NCBI GenBank assembly: GCA_039819095.1
Contig: JBCBSP010000004.1
Location: 124,001 to 188,000, forward strand
Reading direction: 5' to 3'
Origin: JBCBSP01 sp039819095
GTDB lineage: Bacteria; Pseudomonadota; Alphaproteobacteria; Caulobacterales; Maricaulaceae
DNA length: 64,000 nucleotides
Shown: positions 36,328 through 45,449 of the stretch, one piece after another
How the letters are laid out: each line of letters starts with the position of its first letter
Position numbering within the stretch: position 1 is the stretch's first letter
Position numbers and translations under genes: made by a program
The notes under the pieces: generated by a model
Told to the model about the DNA's origin: nothing
Database searches by the model: none
Seen by the model: the letters and a program-made list of their open reading frames with translations, nothing else

Positions 36328-36672
36328 CTAGGAGGCGGCCTCGGTCGGCAACACGCCCTTGTCGGCCAGATACGTCTTCAGCTCGCCGGCCTCGAACATC
36401 TCCTTGACGATGTCGCAGCCGCCGACGAATTCGCCCTTCACGTAGAGCTGGGGGATGGTCGGCCAGTCGGAGAAGGCCTTGATGCCCTCACGCACCTGCA
36501 TGTCCTCCAGCACGTTCACCGAAGCGTACTCCACGCCCAGATGATCCAGCACGCGCGCCACGACCGACGAGAAGCCGCATTGGGGAAAGACCGGCGTGCC
36601 CTTCATGAACAAGACGACGTCATGGCCGTCCACGGTGGATTTGATGTCTTCAAAGACGTTGCGTTCGGTCAT
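36328..36672 (-). CDS. grxD: Monothiol glutaredoxin (Grx4 type)
   Basis: Iron-sulfur cluster carrier of 114 residues with the CGFS active site (FPQCGFSSVVARVLDHLG), WPTIPQLYVKGEFVGGCDIV and the GSH-binding C-terminal half. CGFS glutaredoxins bind a shared [2Fe-2S] cluster with BolA proteins, and bolA lies immediately upstream on the same strand, supporting a functional pair. Confidence 0.95.
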   Translation of the reverse strand: MTERNVFEDIKSTVDGHDVVLFMKGTPVFPQCGFSSVVARVLDHLGVEYASVNVLEDMQVREGIKAFSDWPTIPQLYVKGEFVGGCDIVKEMFEAGELKTYLADKGVLPTEAAS

Positions 36673-36746
36673 GACGGGCTTCCTGTATCGATCTGGGTGA
36701 TGAGCTAGGCGCGCGCCGGGCGCGCTTCAAGATGGGGCCAGGCGCT

Positions 36747-36977
36747 TTAGGGCGCGCGGGTTTCCAGGGCCAGGGCGTGCAGCTCTCCGCCCATGCGTCC
36801 GCCGAGCGCGGCGTAGACGCTCTGGTGCTGCTTGACCCGCGCCATGCCGCGAAAGCTCTCCGACACCACGACAGCGCGATAATGATCGCCGTCGCCGGCC
36901 AGATCGATGATCTCAACCTCGGCGTCGGGAATTCCGGCCTTGATCAGCTCTGCGATGTCATCTGCGCGCATGGGCAT
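36747..36977 (-). CDS. bolA: BolA family protein
   Basis: A 76-residue BolA-like protein starting MPMRADDIAELIKAGIPDAE with the family segments DGDHYRAVVVSESFRGMARVKQHQ and the C-terminal LHALALETRAP. It probably partners the CGFS glutaredoxin encoded 74 bases downstream. The ATG at 36977 is used, with GGAG about 11 bases upstream; an ATG at 37007 would add ten residues. It is divergent from the M28 peptidase gene. Confidence 0.9.
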   Translation of the reverse strand: MPMRADDIAELIKAGIPDAEVEIIDLAGDGDHYRAVVVSESFRGMARVKQHQSVYAALGGRMGGELHALALETRAP

Positions 36978-37086
36978 GGCGAACGGCGCTCCTTGGTCTA
37001 GTCTCATGACATCACATATAGCGCTTCGCCGCTGCGGCGCGAGAGGCGCGCCGTTCGATTTATCAGCCTCGCTGAGGAAAACGCCC

Positions 37087-38085
37087 ATGTCGCCTGTTCG
37101 TTCGATCATACCGATGCTGGCCGGTCTGGCTCTGTTCGGCTGCGCTCCGACGGCCGAAACGGGCGCTGGGGACGCGGCCGGCGAAGCCCAGCCGGTGGCC
37201 GATCTGCGCATTCTGTCCGCTGACGACATGCAGGGCCGGCAGGTCGGCACGCCCGGCAATGCCCGCGCGCGCGATTATCTCGAAGCGCGCTATGGCGAGA
37301 TCGGACTTGAGATGATCGGCGACAGCTATTCGCACGGTTTCGATTTCTCCCGCCGGATCGATTTCCGCGATCCGGACAGCGAGCGGGTCCAGATGCACGG
37401 CCTGAACGTGATCGGCATGATTGAGGGGTCCTCAGACAGCGATGCGGTGATCGTGGTCACCGCCCATTACGATCATCTCGGCCCGGGCGATGGCGAGATT
37501 TTCAATGGCGCCGACGACAACGCCTCCGGCGTCGCGGCCATCCTGGCGGTGGGCGAAGCGCTGATGCAGGCGCCGCCGCTCCATGATGTGATGATCGTGG
37601 CGTTTGACGCTGAAGAAGGTGGTCTGAACGGCGCGCGCGCCTTCGTGGAAAGCCCGCCGGTGGAGGTCGGGCGCATCGCCTTCAACCTGAATCTGGACAT
37701 GCTTGGCTACAGCCCTGACGGCGATTTGTGGGCGGTGGGCGGTTATCACTATCCGGTGCTGGAGCCGCTGATCAGCGAACTGGCGACCCGCGCGCCGGTG
37801 GAGCTGAAAATGGGGTTCGACCGGCCCACAGAGGATCGCCGCAATGACTGGACGCTTCTGTCCGACCATGCGCCCTTCCACCTGGCCGGCATCCCCTTCG
37901 TCTATCTCGGGGTGGAAGACCACGAGCACTACCACCAGGTCTCCGATGAGTTCGAAACCATCCCGTTGGACTTCTTTCTAGGGGCGGTGGAGACCTCGGT
38001 GATGATGGTGCGGGCGGTGGACGCCGAGCTGGCGAACATCACCGCCGCGCCCTCGCGCGCGGCGCTTGAGGCGGCGGGCGAATAG
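37087..38085 (+). CDS. M28-family zinc peptidase, lipoprotein
   Basis: A 332-residue predicted lipoprotein with signal sequence ending LAGLALFGC (lipobox). The M28 metallopeptidase core shows VVTAHYDHLG, NGADDNASGVAA and FDAEEGGLNGARAF, which hold the zinc ligands and general base, and HAPFHLAGIPFVYLGVEDHEH near the end. It should be an outer- or inner-membrane anchored aminopeptidase facing the periplasm. The ATG at 37087 follows GAGGAAAA. Confidence 0.9.
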   Translation: MSPVRSIIPMLAGLALFGCAPTAETGAGDAAGEAQPVADLRILSADDMQGRQVGTPGNARARDYLEARYGEIGLEMIGDSYSHGFDFSRRIDFRDPDSERVQMHGLNVIGMIEGSSDSDAVIVVTAHYDHLGPGDGEIFNGADDNASGVAAILAVGEALMQAPPLHDVMIVAFDAEEGGLNGARAFVESPPVEVGRIAFNLNLDMLGYSPDGDLWAVGGYHYPVLEPLISELATRAPVELKMGFDRPTEDRRNDWTLLSDHAPFHLAGIPFVYLGVEDHEHYHQVSDEFETIPLDFFLGAVETSVMMVRAVDAELANITAAPSRAALEAAGE

Positions 38086-38094
38086 GCGGACGGG

Positions 38095-38532
38095 TCAGCG
38101 CTCGATCAGTTTTGCGCGCAGGCTTTCGTCGGGCAGGGCGCACAGATCGCCGCGTCCGAACCAGGCGATGCGGTTGCGCGCCATGAAGCGGTAGAGCGGC
38201 TCGCGAACCGGGCGCGGGATGATCGCGCCCAGTGCGGCGAGGACGGGCCATGGGCCGGACAGAAGCCGGCCGGCTGCGATCACAGCGTCGGAACCGGTCA
38301 GCGCCGTTTCGCCGTCCAGCAGAAGCCAGCTGTCCGGATCGGCCGGGTCGAGGCCCTGCTCAATTAAGCGCGCCTGGCCGAACGCCGACTGAACGGTCGC
38401 GATGCGAAACACATCGCGGCGGTCATGCCGGGCGATGGTGCGCGCGCCCCAGCTGCACAGGGCGCAATCGCCGTCCATGATAAGAATGATCCGTCCGTCC
38501 GGCGGGCCCGGTCCGGTCGAATCTCCATTCAT
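38095..38532 (-). CDS. DCC-family thiol-disulfide oxidoreductase-like protein (DUF393)
   Basis: A 145-residue protein with the family signature DGDCALCSWGARTIARHD (DxxCxxC, about residues 20-24) and the C-terminal RFMARNRIAWFGR. DUF393 proteins are thioredoxin-fold predicted; the physiological substrate is unknown. It is convergent with the M28 peptidase gene, nine bases apart, and is followed upstream by the zeta-inhibitor gene on the same strand. Confidence 0.88.
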   Translation of the reverse strand: MNGDSTGPGPPDGRIILIMDGDCALCSWGARTIARHDRRDVFRIATVQSAFGQARLIEQGLDPADPDSWLLLDGETALTGSDAVIAAGRLLSGPWPVLAALGAIIPRPVREPLYRFMARNRIAWFGRGDLCALPDESLRAKLIER

Positions 38533-38538
38533 CTTTTC

Positions 38539-38859
38539 CTACTCGTCGTGGATCTGCTGACGCGCCACGTCCAGAAGCTCATCCATGTGACGGCGGATCT
38601 GGTGATCGGACTGGTCCACGCCCTTGGCGTCGAAATCGCCTCGAATCTTGCGGAAGACGTCTTCATGGCCGACTTCCTCGAAGTCCGACTTGATCACTTC
38701 AACGGCGTAGGCTTCAGCCTCGTCCCCTTCCAGGCCCATCAGCCCGGCGGCCCACAGGCCGAGAAGTTTGTTGCGGCGCGCGGTGGCCTTGAATTCAAGT
38801 TCCTGATCGTGGGCGAACTTGTTTTCCTGCGCCTTTTCGCGGTCGTCGAACGTGGTCAT
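38539..38859 (-). CDS. F1-ATPase inhibitor zeta subunit (DUF1476)
   Basis: A 106-residue helical, charged protein beginning MTTFDDREKAQENKFAHDQE, which is the inhibitory N-terminus of the alphaproteobacterial zeta subunit. In Paracoccus this protein blocks ATP hydrolysis by the F1Fo ATPase. The ATG at 38859 matches the family start; longer frames upstream do not. It ends six bases before the DUF393 gene and diverges from purC across about 300 bases. Confidence 0.92.
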   Translation of the reverse strand: MTTFDDREKAQENKFAHDQELEFKATARRNKLLGLWAAGLMGLEGDEAEAYAVEVIKSDFEEVGHEDVFRKIRGDFDAKGVDQSDHQIRRHMDELLDVARQQIHDE

Positions 38860-39163
38860 GTCAGAGAAGCTCCAGAAGAAATCAGCCGTTGAAGAATTGG
38901 TAGCCGGACCAGAAGCCGGTTTCAACGCGGTTGCGCGTCGCCGGCGCACGGCGCTGCGATCATGTTGCGGCGCACATCGCTTTTGGCGTATTGTCCGGCC
39001 TCGTTAGGCGGCCCGCATCACCCACGGGCCGTTTTGTGTTTTTCTCAGGCGTTCGAACGCCGCTGCGCCCTGACCCTGAAGGGTCCAGACCCGTTTCGCA
39101 GCGCTGCGCCTTGACGCCGATCCTGGCCGCCGCCGCGACCAGGCAGACGGAGCCGCCGCCATT
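38860..39163. other. Intergenic region upstream of purC with hairpins
   Basis: About 300 bases between divergent genes with no credible coding frame. It contains a terminator-like hairpin on the plus strand at 39009-39044 and a second small hairpin (GACCC at 39072-39076, GGGTC at 39081-39085). This suggests a long structured purC leader or a small RNA gene. Confidence 0.6.
39009..39044 (+). terminator. Terminator-like hairpin in the purC leader
   Basis: CGGCCCG at 39009-39015 pairs with CGGGCCG at 39025-39031 and is followed by TTTTGTGTTTTTC. No plus-strand gene ends upstream (the neighbour is transcribed away), so this either attenuates purC or ends a small RNA. Confidence 0.6.
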
Positions 39164-39934
39164 ATGTCGCGTCGCAAGAAACTCTACGAAGGCAAAGCGA
39201 AAATCCTCTATGAAGGCCCTGAGCCCGGCACGCTCGTAGCCCATTTCAAGGATGACGCAACCGCCTTCAATAACAAGAAGATGGCCGTGCTCGAGGGCAA
39301 GGGCGTTCTGAATAATCGCATCTCCGAATTCATCATGGAGAAGCTCAACGCCGCCGGCGTTCCCACCCATTTCATCCGTCGTCTGAACATGCGCGAGCAG
39401 CTGGTGCGCGAGGTGGAGATCGTCCCGCTGGAAGTGGTGGTGCGCAATGTCGCCGCCGGTTCGATCGCCAAGCGTTTCGGCCTGGACGAGGGCGACCCTC
39501 TGCCGCGCTCCATCGTGGAGTTCTATTACAAGGACGATGCGCTGGAGGATCCGATGGTGTCCGAAGAGCACATCACCGCGTTCAACTGGGCGACGCCTCA
39601 GGACATTGACGATATGCTGGCGCTGGCCTTGCGGGTGAATGATTTTCTGTCCGGCCTGTTCGCCGGCGCCGGGATCCGCCTGGTGGATTTCAAGCTGGAG
39701 TTCGGGCGCATTTACGATCAGAACGACATGCCGCGTCTCATTCTGGCCGATGAAATCAGCCCTGACAGCTGCCGGCTCTGGGATGCGGAGACGGACGAGA
39801 AGATGGATAAGGACCGCTTCCGCCGCGATCTGGGCAATGTCACCGAAGCCTATGCGGAAGTGGCGCGCCGGCTGGGCATTATCCGCGAATCGGCTCCGCT
39901 TCAGGACAACGACAAGGACGAGACGGTGCAATGA
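39164..39934 (+). CDS. purC: SAICAR synthetase
   Basis: Purine biosynthesis: joins CAIR and aspartate with ATP. The 256-residue protein has KKLYEGKAKILYEG, FKDDATAFNNKK, VPLEVVVRNVAAGSIAKR and ILADEISPDSCRLWD, all diagnostic. The start ATG follows GGAGCCGCC. It heads the purC-purS pair, overlapping purS by four bases (ATGA). Confidence 0.97.
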   Translation: MSRRKKLYEGKAKILYEGPEPGTLVAHFKDDATAFNNKKMAVLEGKGVLNNRISEFIMEKLNAAGVPTHFIRRLNMREQLVREVEIVPLEVVVRNVAAGSIAKRFGLDEGDPLPRSIVEFYYKDDALEDPMVSEEHITAFNWATPQDIDDMLALALRVNDFLSGLFAGAGIRLVDFKLEFGRIYDQNDMPRLILADEISPDSCRLWDAETDEKMDKDRFRRDLGNVTEAYAEVARRLGIIRESAPLQDNDKDETVQ

Positions 39935-40173
39935 AAGCGCGCATCCATATCTATCTGAAACCCGGCGTCCTGGACCCGCAGGGCCATGCGGTGGCCTCCT
40001 CGCTCAACCATCTCGGCTTTGAAGAGGTCAGCGCCGCGCGCCAGGGCAAGCTGATCGAGCTCGATCTGAACACCGCCGATCCGGGCGAGGCCCAGACCCG
40101 CGTCAAGGCGATGTGCGACAAGCTCCTCGCCAATCCGGTGATCGAAAACTACGACATTGAGCTGAGCGCTTAA
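39931..40173 (+). CDS. purS: FGAM synthase subunit PurS
   Basis: An 80-residue small subunit that bridges PurQ and PurL in formylglycinamidine ribonucleotide synthase. Features are IHIYLKPGVLDPQGHAV and LGFEEVSAARQGKLIEL. The start overlaps the purC stop (ATGA). Presence of purS agrees with the short, separate PurL and PurQ subunits encoded downstream. Confidence 0.96.
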   Translation: MKARIHIYLKPGVLDPQGHAVASSLNHLGFEEVSAARQGKLIELDLNTADPGEAQTRVKAMCDKLLANPVIENYDIELSA

Positions 40174-40276
40174 GTGATCAGCCTTCACGTCCACAAATCG
40201 CCGCCCGGCGCCTGATTGCGCCATCGGCGTCACTGCCATCTCGCCAAGTCGGCCAAGCGCTGCTAAACGCGGCGCC

Positions 40277-40942
40277 ATGAAAACAGCTGTCATCGTCTTT
40301 CCCGGATCGAACTGCGACCGCGATGCGGCCGTGGCGATCGAACGCGTCACCGGCGCAGCGCCGGCCATGGTCTGGCATGAAGAAACGAGCCTGCCGGACG
40401 GGCTCGATTTCATCATGCTGCCGGGCGGGTTCTCCTATGGCGATTATCTGCGCTGCGGCGCGATCGCCGCGCGCTCGCCCGTGCTGCCGGATGTGATTCG
40501 GGCCGCTGAAGCCGGCGTGCCGGTTCTTGGCGTCTGCAACGGGTTTCAGGTGCTGATCGAGACCGGGCTTCTGCCCGGCGCCCTGATGCGCAATGCCGGG
40601 CTGCGATTCGTCTGTGAGAAGGCCCCGCTGACGATCGAGACCGCCAATACGCGTTTCACCCGGGCCTATGGCGATACGTCCGCGATTACCATCCCGGTCG
40701 CTCACCATGACGGCAATTATTTCGCCGACGACGAGACGCTCAACGCGCTGGAGGCTGAAGGCCGGATCGCCTTCCGTTATGCGGCGAACCCGAACGGCTC
40801 AGCGCGCGACATCGCCGGCATCACCAACGCCGGCGGCAATGTGCTCGGCATGATGCCTCACCCGGAACGCGCCGTGGACGCGCTGCACGGCGGAACGGAC
40901 GGGCTGGCCGTGTTCGAAAGCGTGCTGGGAGGCGCCCAATGA
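40277..40942 (+). CDS. purQ: FGAM synthase glutaminase subunit PurQ
   Basis: Class I glutaminase of 221 residues with the nucleophile in VLGVCNGFQVL, the HH/MMPHPER catalytic His-Glu pair near the C-terminus and the N-terminal VIVFPGSNCDRDAA. It supplies ammonia to PurL. A 103-base gap separates it from purS, so a second promoter is possible. It overlaps purL by four bases. Confidence 0.97.
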   Translation: MKTAVIVFPGSNCDRDAAVAIERVTGAAPAMVWHEETSLPDGLDFIMLPGGFSYGDYLRCGAIAARSPVLPDVIRAAEAGVPVLGVCNGFQVLIETGLLPGALMRNAGLRFVCEKAPLTIETANTRFTRAYGDTSAITIPVAHHDGNYFADDETLNALEAEGRIAFRYAANPNGSARDIAGITNAGGNVLGMMPHPERAVDALHGGTDGLAVFESVLGGAQ

Positions 40943-43176
40943 CCGAGATCACACCCCGCTACGCCGAAGGAATCGACGAGCAGGTTGCGCTGGAGCATGT
41001 CACCGCCGACGAATACGAGACCATACTGACCGTGCTTGGCCGGGCTCCGAATATCGTGGAGCTCGGCATTTTCTCGGTCATGTGGTCAGAGCATTGCTCC
41101 TACAAATCCTCCCGCGTTCATCTGGCGAAGTTTCCCACCACGGGTCCGCGCGTCGTCTACGGGCCGGGCGAGAATGCCGGCGTGGTCGATATCGGTGACG
41201 GGCAGGTCTGCATCTTCAAGATGGAGAGCCATAACCACCCCAGCTTCATTGAGCCCTATCAGGGCGCGGCGACCGGCGTGGGCGGAATCCTGCGCGATGT
41301 CTTCACCATGGGCGCGCGCCCTGTGGCGCTGATGAATGCGCTGCGCTTCGGCGCGCCGGATCATCCCAAGACCCGCCAGCTGGTCGCCGGCGTGGTCGCG
41401 GGTATTGGCGGCTACGGCAATTGCGTCGGCGTGCCGACGGTGGGCGGGGAAACCAATTTCGACGCCGGCTACAACAATAATATCCTCGTCAACGCCATGG
41501 CGGTGGGTCTTGCCGAACGCGACAAGGTCTTCACGGCTGCGGCCAAGGAAAGCGGGTATCCTGTGCTCTATGTCGGCGCCAAAACCGGGCGCGACGGCAT
41601 TCATGGCGCGACCATGGCGTCGGCGGAGTTCGGCGAGGGCGCTGAGGAAAAGCGTCCCACCGTGCAGGTCGGCGACCCGTTCACCGAGAAGAAGCTGATC
41701 GAAGCCTGCCTGGAACTGATGAGCGAGGACGCGATCAGCGCCATCCAGGACATGGGCGCGGCGGGGCTGACCTCTTCGTCCGTGGAGATGGCCTCATCCG
41801 GCGGCAAGGGGATCGAGCTCGATCTCGATCATGTGCCCCAGCGTGAGGAAGCGATGAGCGCCTATGAGATGATGCTGTCAGAATCTCAGGAGCGCATGCT
41901 CGTCATCGTTAAGCCGGGCCGCGAGGATGTCGCCGAGCGCATCTTCAAAAAATGGGATCTCGACGTTGCCGTGATCGGCAAGACCACCGAGACCGGACGG
42001 CTGGTGCTGAAACACAAGGGCGCGACGGTCTGCGATCTGCCGCTGGATCCGATCGGCGACAAGGCCCCGAAATACGAGCGGCCTTACTTCCCCGCTGAAG
42101 CGCGCGCCAGCATTGACCCGGCCTCTCTGAAGACGCCCGCGCATCTGGGTGAAACCCTGCTGACGCTGATGCGCTCGCCGGACATGGCCTCAAAGGCCTG
42201 GATTTTCAGCCAGTATGACCGCCATGTCATGGCCGATACCGTCGCCAGCTCCGAAGACCCGAGCGATGCGGCGATCGTGCGCGTGCACGGCGCGAACAAG
42301 GCGCTGGCCATTACCGCCGACGTGACCCCGCGCTATTGCACAGCCGACCCGTATGAAGGCGGCAAGCAGGCGATCGCCGAAGCCTGGCGTAATCTCACTG
42401 CGACCGGCGCCGAGCCCATGGCGGTGACCGATTGTCTCAATTTCGGCAACCCGGAACGCCCTGAAATCATGGGCCAGTTCGTCGGCTGCGTGGAAGGCAT
42501 GGCTGAGGCCTGCCGCGCGCTCGATTTCCCGGTCGTGTCCGGCAATGTCTCGCTCTACAATGAGACCGACGGCCAAGCCATTCCGCCCACGCCCGCTGTG
42601 GGCGCAGTGGGCCTCATTGAGGACGCCTCGGTGCGTGCGGGCTTCGGCTGCATGAGCGAAGGCGATGTCCTGCTGCTGATTGGCGAAACCCGCGGCGAGC
42701 TGGGCGCCTCGCTGTATCTGCGCTTCATTGAGAACAGCGAGGACGGCGCACCGCCCCATGTCGATCTCGGCGTTGAGCGGCGCAATGGCGATTTCGTGCG
42801 CGCTCAGATCCGTTCAGGCTTGGCCAGGACCTCCCATGACCTTTCCGATGGCGGGCTCGCCTGCGCGGTTGCGGAGATGGCGCTGGCGTCAAACTGCGGG
42901 GCAAAGCTCGCCTATGAGGACGGCGCGCCGTTGCATGCCTGGCTCTTTGGTGAGGACCAGGCCCGTTATCTCATCGCGGCTGATGCTGAAACCGCCGACG
43001 CGATCCGCAAGGCGGCGCAGGAGGCGGGCGTGCCGGCCTCCGTCATCGGTCTCGCCGGCGGCGAAGCGATCACGGTGAACGGCGCACACGCGCTCGATCT
43101 GCTCACCCTGCGTCAGGCCCATGAGCGCTGGCTGCCCGATCTGATGGGCGAGGACATGCAGGCCGCGGCCGAGTAG
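40939..43176 (+). CDS. purL: FGAM synthase synthetase subunit PurL
   Basis: ATP-dependent amidotransfer subunit of 745 residues, the small-PurL length that works with PurS and PurQ. Visible motifs are MWSEHCSYKSSR, MESHNHPSFIEPYQGAATG, QDMGAAGLTSSSVEMA and DLSDGGLACAVAEMAL. The ATG overlaps the purQ stop. An intergenic repeat starts six bases after its stop. Confidence 0.98.
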   Translation: MTEITPRYAEGIDEQVALEHVTADEYETILTVLGRAPNIVELGIFSVMWSEHCSYKSSRVHLAKFPTTGPRVVYGPGENAGVVDIGDGQVCIFKMESHNHPSFIEPYQGAATGVGGILRDVFTMGARPVALMNALRFGAPDHPKTRQLVAGVVAGIGGYGNCVGVPTVGGETNFDAGYNNNILVNAMAVGLAERDKVFTAAAKESGYPVLYVGAKTGRDGIHGATMASAEFGEGAEEKRPTVQVGDPFTEKKLIEACLELMSEDAISAIQDMGAAGLTSSSVEMASSGGKGIELDLDHVPQREEAMSAYEMMLSESQERMLVIVKPGREDVAERIFKKWDLDVAVIGKTTETGRLVLKHKGATVCDLPLDPIGDKAPKYERPYFPAEARASIDPASLKTPAHLGETLLTLMRSPDMASKAWIFSQYDRHVMADTVASSEDPSDAAIVRVHGANKALAITADVTPRYCTADPYEGGKQAIAEAWRNLTATGAEPMAVTDCLNFGNPERPEIMGQFVGCVEGMAEACRALDFPVVSGNVSLYNETDGQAIPPTPAVGAVGLIEDASVRAGFGCMSEGDVLLLIGETRGELGASLYLRFIENSEDGAPPHVDLGVERRNGDFVRAQIRSGLARTSHDLSDGGLACAVAEMALASNCGAKLAYEDGAPLHAWLFGEDQARYLIAADAETADAIRKAAQEAGVPASVIGLAGGEAITVNGAHALDLLTLRQAHERWLPDLMGEDMQAAAE

Positions 43177-43181
43177 CCCCT

Positions 43182-43293
43182 GTGATCGAAGGCCCCTGAG
43201 CCGGGGCCCAATCTGTGACATCTGTGCTTGGAGCCCTGCGGTTCAGACCCACCGGAATGGCTCCAGGGCCTCGCTGCGCTCGCCCGGGATGAC
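43182..43293. repeat. Dispersed intergenic repeat, copy C
   Basis: A 112-bp element starting GTGATCGAAGG and closing with CGCTCGCCCGGGATGAC (CCGGGATGAC at 43284-43293), in the same orientation as copies at 13692 and 13820. It shares GAGCCGGGGCCC-like, ACCGGAATGG and GCTCGCCCGGGATGAC blocks. It fills the gap between the convergent purL and mutase genes. Confidence 0.7.
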
Positions 43294-43307
43294 AAGTGTG
43301 AAAGGCG

Positions 43308-45446
43308 CTAACGCGCGCCTTTTTCCAATAATCCGATCAGCTCCACCGCGCTTTCGGCGATGACCGTGCCGGGCGGGTAGACGGCGGCCGCGCCCATCTC
43401 GATGAGGGTGGGCACGTCTGCAGGCGGGATGACGCCGCCGACCACGATCAACATGTCTTCGCGGCCATGCTCGGCCAGCGCTTCGCGCAGAGCCGGGACC
43501 AGGGTGAGGTGACCGGCGGCCAGAGATGAGGCGGCCACGACGTGCACGTCATTCTCTACGGCCTGCCGCGCGGCTTCGTCCGGGGTCTGGAAGAGCGGAC
43601 CGATATCCACATCCCAGCCGAGATCGGCGAAGGCGGACGCCACCACCTTCTGGCCGCGATCATGGCCGTCCTGACCCATCTTCGCGATCAGGATGCGCGG
43701 GCGGCGTCCTTCTTCGTCTGCGAATTTGTCAGCAGCGGCGAGCGCCAGCGCGACTTTCTCGTCATCACCTGAGGCTTTCAAATACACCCCCTGAACCGAT
43801 TTGATCTCAGCCTTGTGGCGGCCAAAGGCTTTCTCCATCGCGTCGGAAATCTCGCCGACGCTGGCGTGGGCGCGCGCGGCGTTCACTGAAAGGGCCAGGA
43901 GGTTTCCGTTCCCGCTCCCGGCGGCCTCGGTCAACGCATTCAGGCTTGCCTCGACCCTGGCGGAATCGCGTCCGGCGCGGAGTTCTTCTAGCTTGGCGAT
44001 CTGCTCGGCTTTGACCCGAGCATTATCCACCTTCAGCACCGGAATGTCTTCAGCCGCTTCGGGGCGGAACTTGTTAACGCCGACAATCGTCTGCTCGCCG
44101 GAATCGATGCGCGCCTGCGTCTTGGCGGCGGCTTCTTCGATACGCAGCTTGGGCACGCCCTGTTCGATGGCGCGCGCCATGCCCCCCAACTCGTCGACCT
44201 CTTCAATATGCATCAGGGCGCGGGCGGCGAGATCATGAGTAAGCCGCTCCACATAATAGGAGCCGCCCCACGGATCGATGGCGTCGCACAAATGCGCTTC
44301 GGTCTGCAGAACGAGCTGGGTGTTGCGTGCAATGCGCGCGGAGAAGTCGGTCGGCAGGGCGAGCGCTTCATCCAAACTATTCGTATGCAAACTTTGTGTG
44401 TGCCCGTCGATCGCCGCCATGGCCTCGATCGCGGTGCGGGCGACATTGTTGTAGACATCCTGCGCGGTCAGCGACCAGCCGGAGGTCTGGCAGTGCGTGC
44501 GCAGGCTGAAGGATTTCTCGTTCTTGGGTTCAAAGCGCTGCTTCACCAGCTTCGCCCAGAGCAGGCGCGCGGCGCGCAGCTTGGCGACCTCCATGAAATA
44601 ATTCATGGAAATGCCCCAGAAGAAGGACAGTCGCGGTGCGAAGGCGTCGACATCAAGCCCTGCATCGACGCCGGCCTGAATATAGTCCAGACCGTCCGCG
44701 ATCGTATAGGCGAGCTCCAGATCGGCCGGCGCGCCGGCCTCCTGCATGTGATAGCCGGAGATGGAGATGGAGTTGAAGCGCGGCATCTCCTTGGCGGTAA
44801 ACGCGAAAATGTCGGAGATGATGCGCATGGAGGGCTGTGGCGGATAGATATAGGTGTTGCGCACCATGAACTCTTTCAGGATGTCGTTCTGGATCGTTCC
44901 TGAAAGTTTCACAGGCGAAACGCCTTGCTCCTCGGCGGCTGCGATATAGAGCGCCATCACAGGGAGCACCGCCCCGTTCATCGTCATGGACACGCTCATC
45001 TGATCGAGCGGAATGCCGTTGAACAACTGGCGCATGTCCAGAATGGAGTCGATGGCCACGCCGGCCATGCCCACATCGCCGATGACGCGCGGGTTATCGC
45101 TGTCATACCCGCGATGGGTCGCCAGATCGAAAGCGATGGACAGACCCTTCTGGCCGGCTTTCAGATTGCGCCGGTAGAAGGCGTTGGACTCTGCAGCCGT
45201 TGAGAAGCCGGCATACTGACGGACCGTCCAGGGCCGCTGGACATACATGGTGGGGTAGGGGCCGCGCTGGAACGGGGCAAGGCCGGGCAGGGCGTCGACA
45301 AAGTCCAGCGCGTCGCGATCCGCCGGGCCGTAGGCGCTGCGGATTTCGATCTCCTCAGCCGGCATCCAGGGCGCGGCGTCGCTGGCCACAGCGGCGTCGC
45401 TGTTGACGGCGCCCAGTGTGAGTGTCGTGAAGTCGGGATGAGCCAT
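43308..45446 (-). CDS. scpA: Methylmalonyl-CoA mutase large (alpha) subunit
   Basis: Adenosylcobalamin-dependent isomerisation of methylmalonyl-CoA to succinyl-CoA, part of propionate breakdown. The 712-residue protein has the substrate-barrel domain (RGPYPTMYVQRPWTVRQYAG, GTIQNDILKEFMVRNTYIYP) and a C-terminal B12 domain with DGHDRG for the cobalt-ligating histidine. It lies three bases after the small-subunit gene, in one operon. Confidence 0.97.
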   Translation of the reverse strand: MAHPDFTTLTLGAVNSDAAVASDAAPWMPAEEIEIRSAYGPADRDALDFVDALPGLAPFQRGPYPTMYVQRPWTVRQYAGFSTAAESNAFYRRNLKAGQKGLSIAFDLATHRGYDSDNPRVIGDVGMAGVAIDSILDMRQLFNGIPLDQMSVSMTMNGAVLPVMALYIAAAEEQGVSPVKLSGTIQNDILKEFMVRNTYIYPPQPSMRIISDIFAFTAKEMPRFNSISISGYHMQEAGAPADLELAYTIADGLDYIQAGVDAGLDVDAFAPRLSFFWGISMNYFMEVAKLRAARLLWAKLVKQRFEPKNEKSFSLRTHCQTSGWSLTAQDVYNNVARTAIEAMAAIDGHTQSLHTNSLDEALALPTDFSARIARNTQLVLQTEAHLCDAIDPWGGSYYVERLTHDLAARALMHIEEVDELGGMARAIEQGVPKLRIEEAAAKTQARIDSGEQTIVGVNKFRPEAAEDIPVLKVDNARVKAEQIAKLEELRAGRDSARVEASLNALTEAAGSGNGNLLALSVNAARAHASVGEISDAMEKAFGRHKAEIKSVQGVYLKASGDDEKVALALAAADKFADEEGRRPRILIAKMGQDGHDRGQKVVASAFADLGWDVDIGPLFQTPDEAARQAVENDVHVVAASSLAAGHLTLVPALREALAEHGREDMLIVVGGVIPPADVPTLIEMGAAAVYPPGTVIAESAVELIGLLEKGAR

Positions 45447-45449
45447 CGG

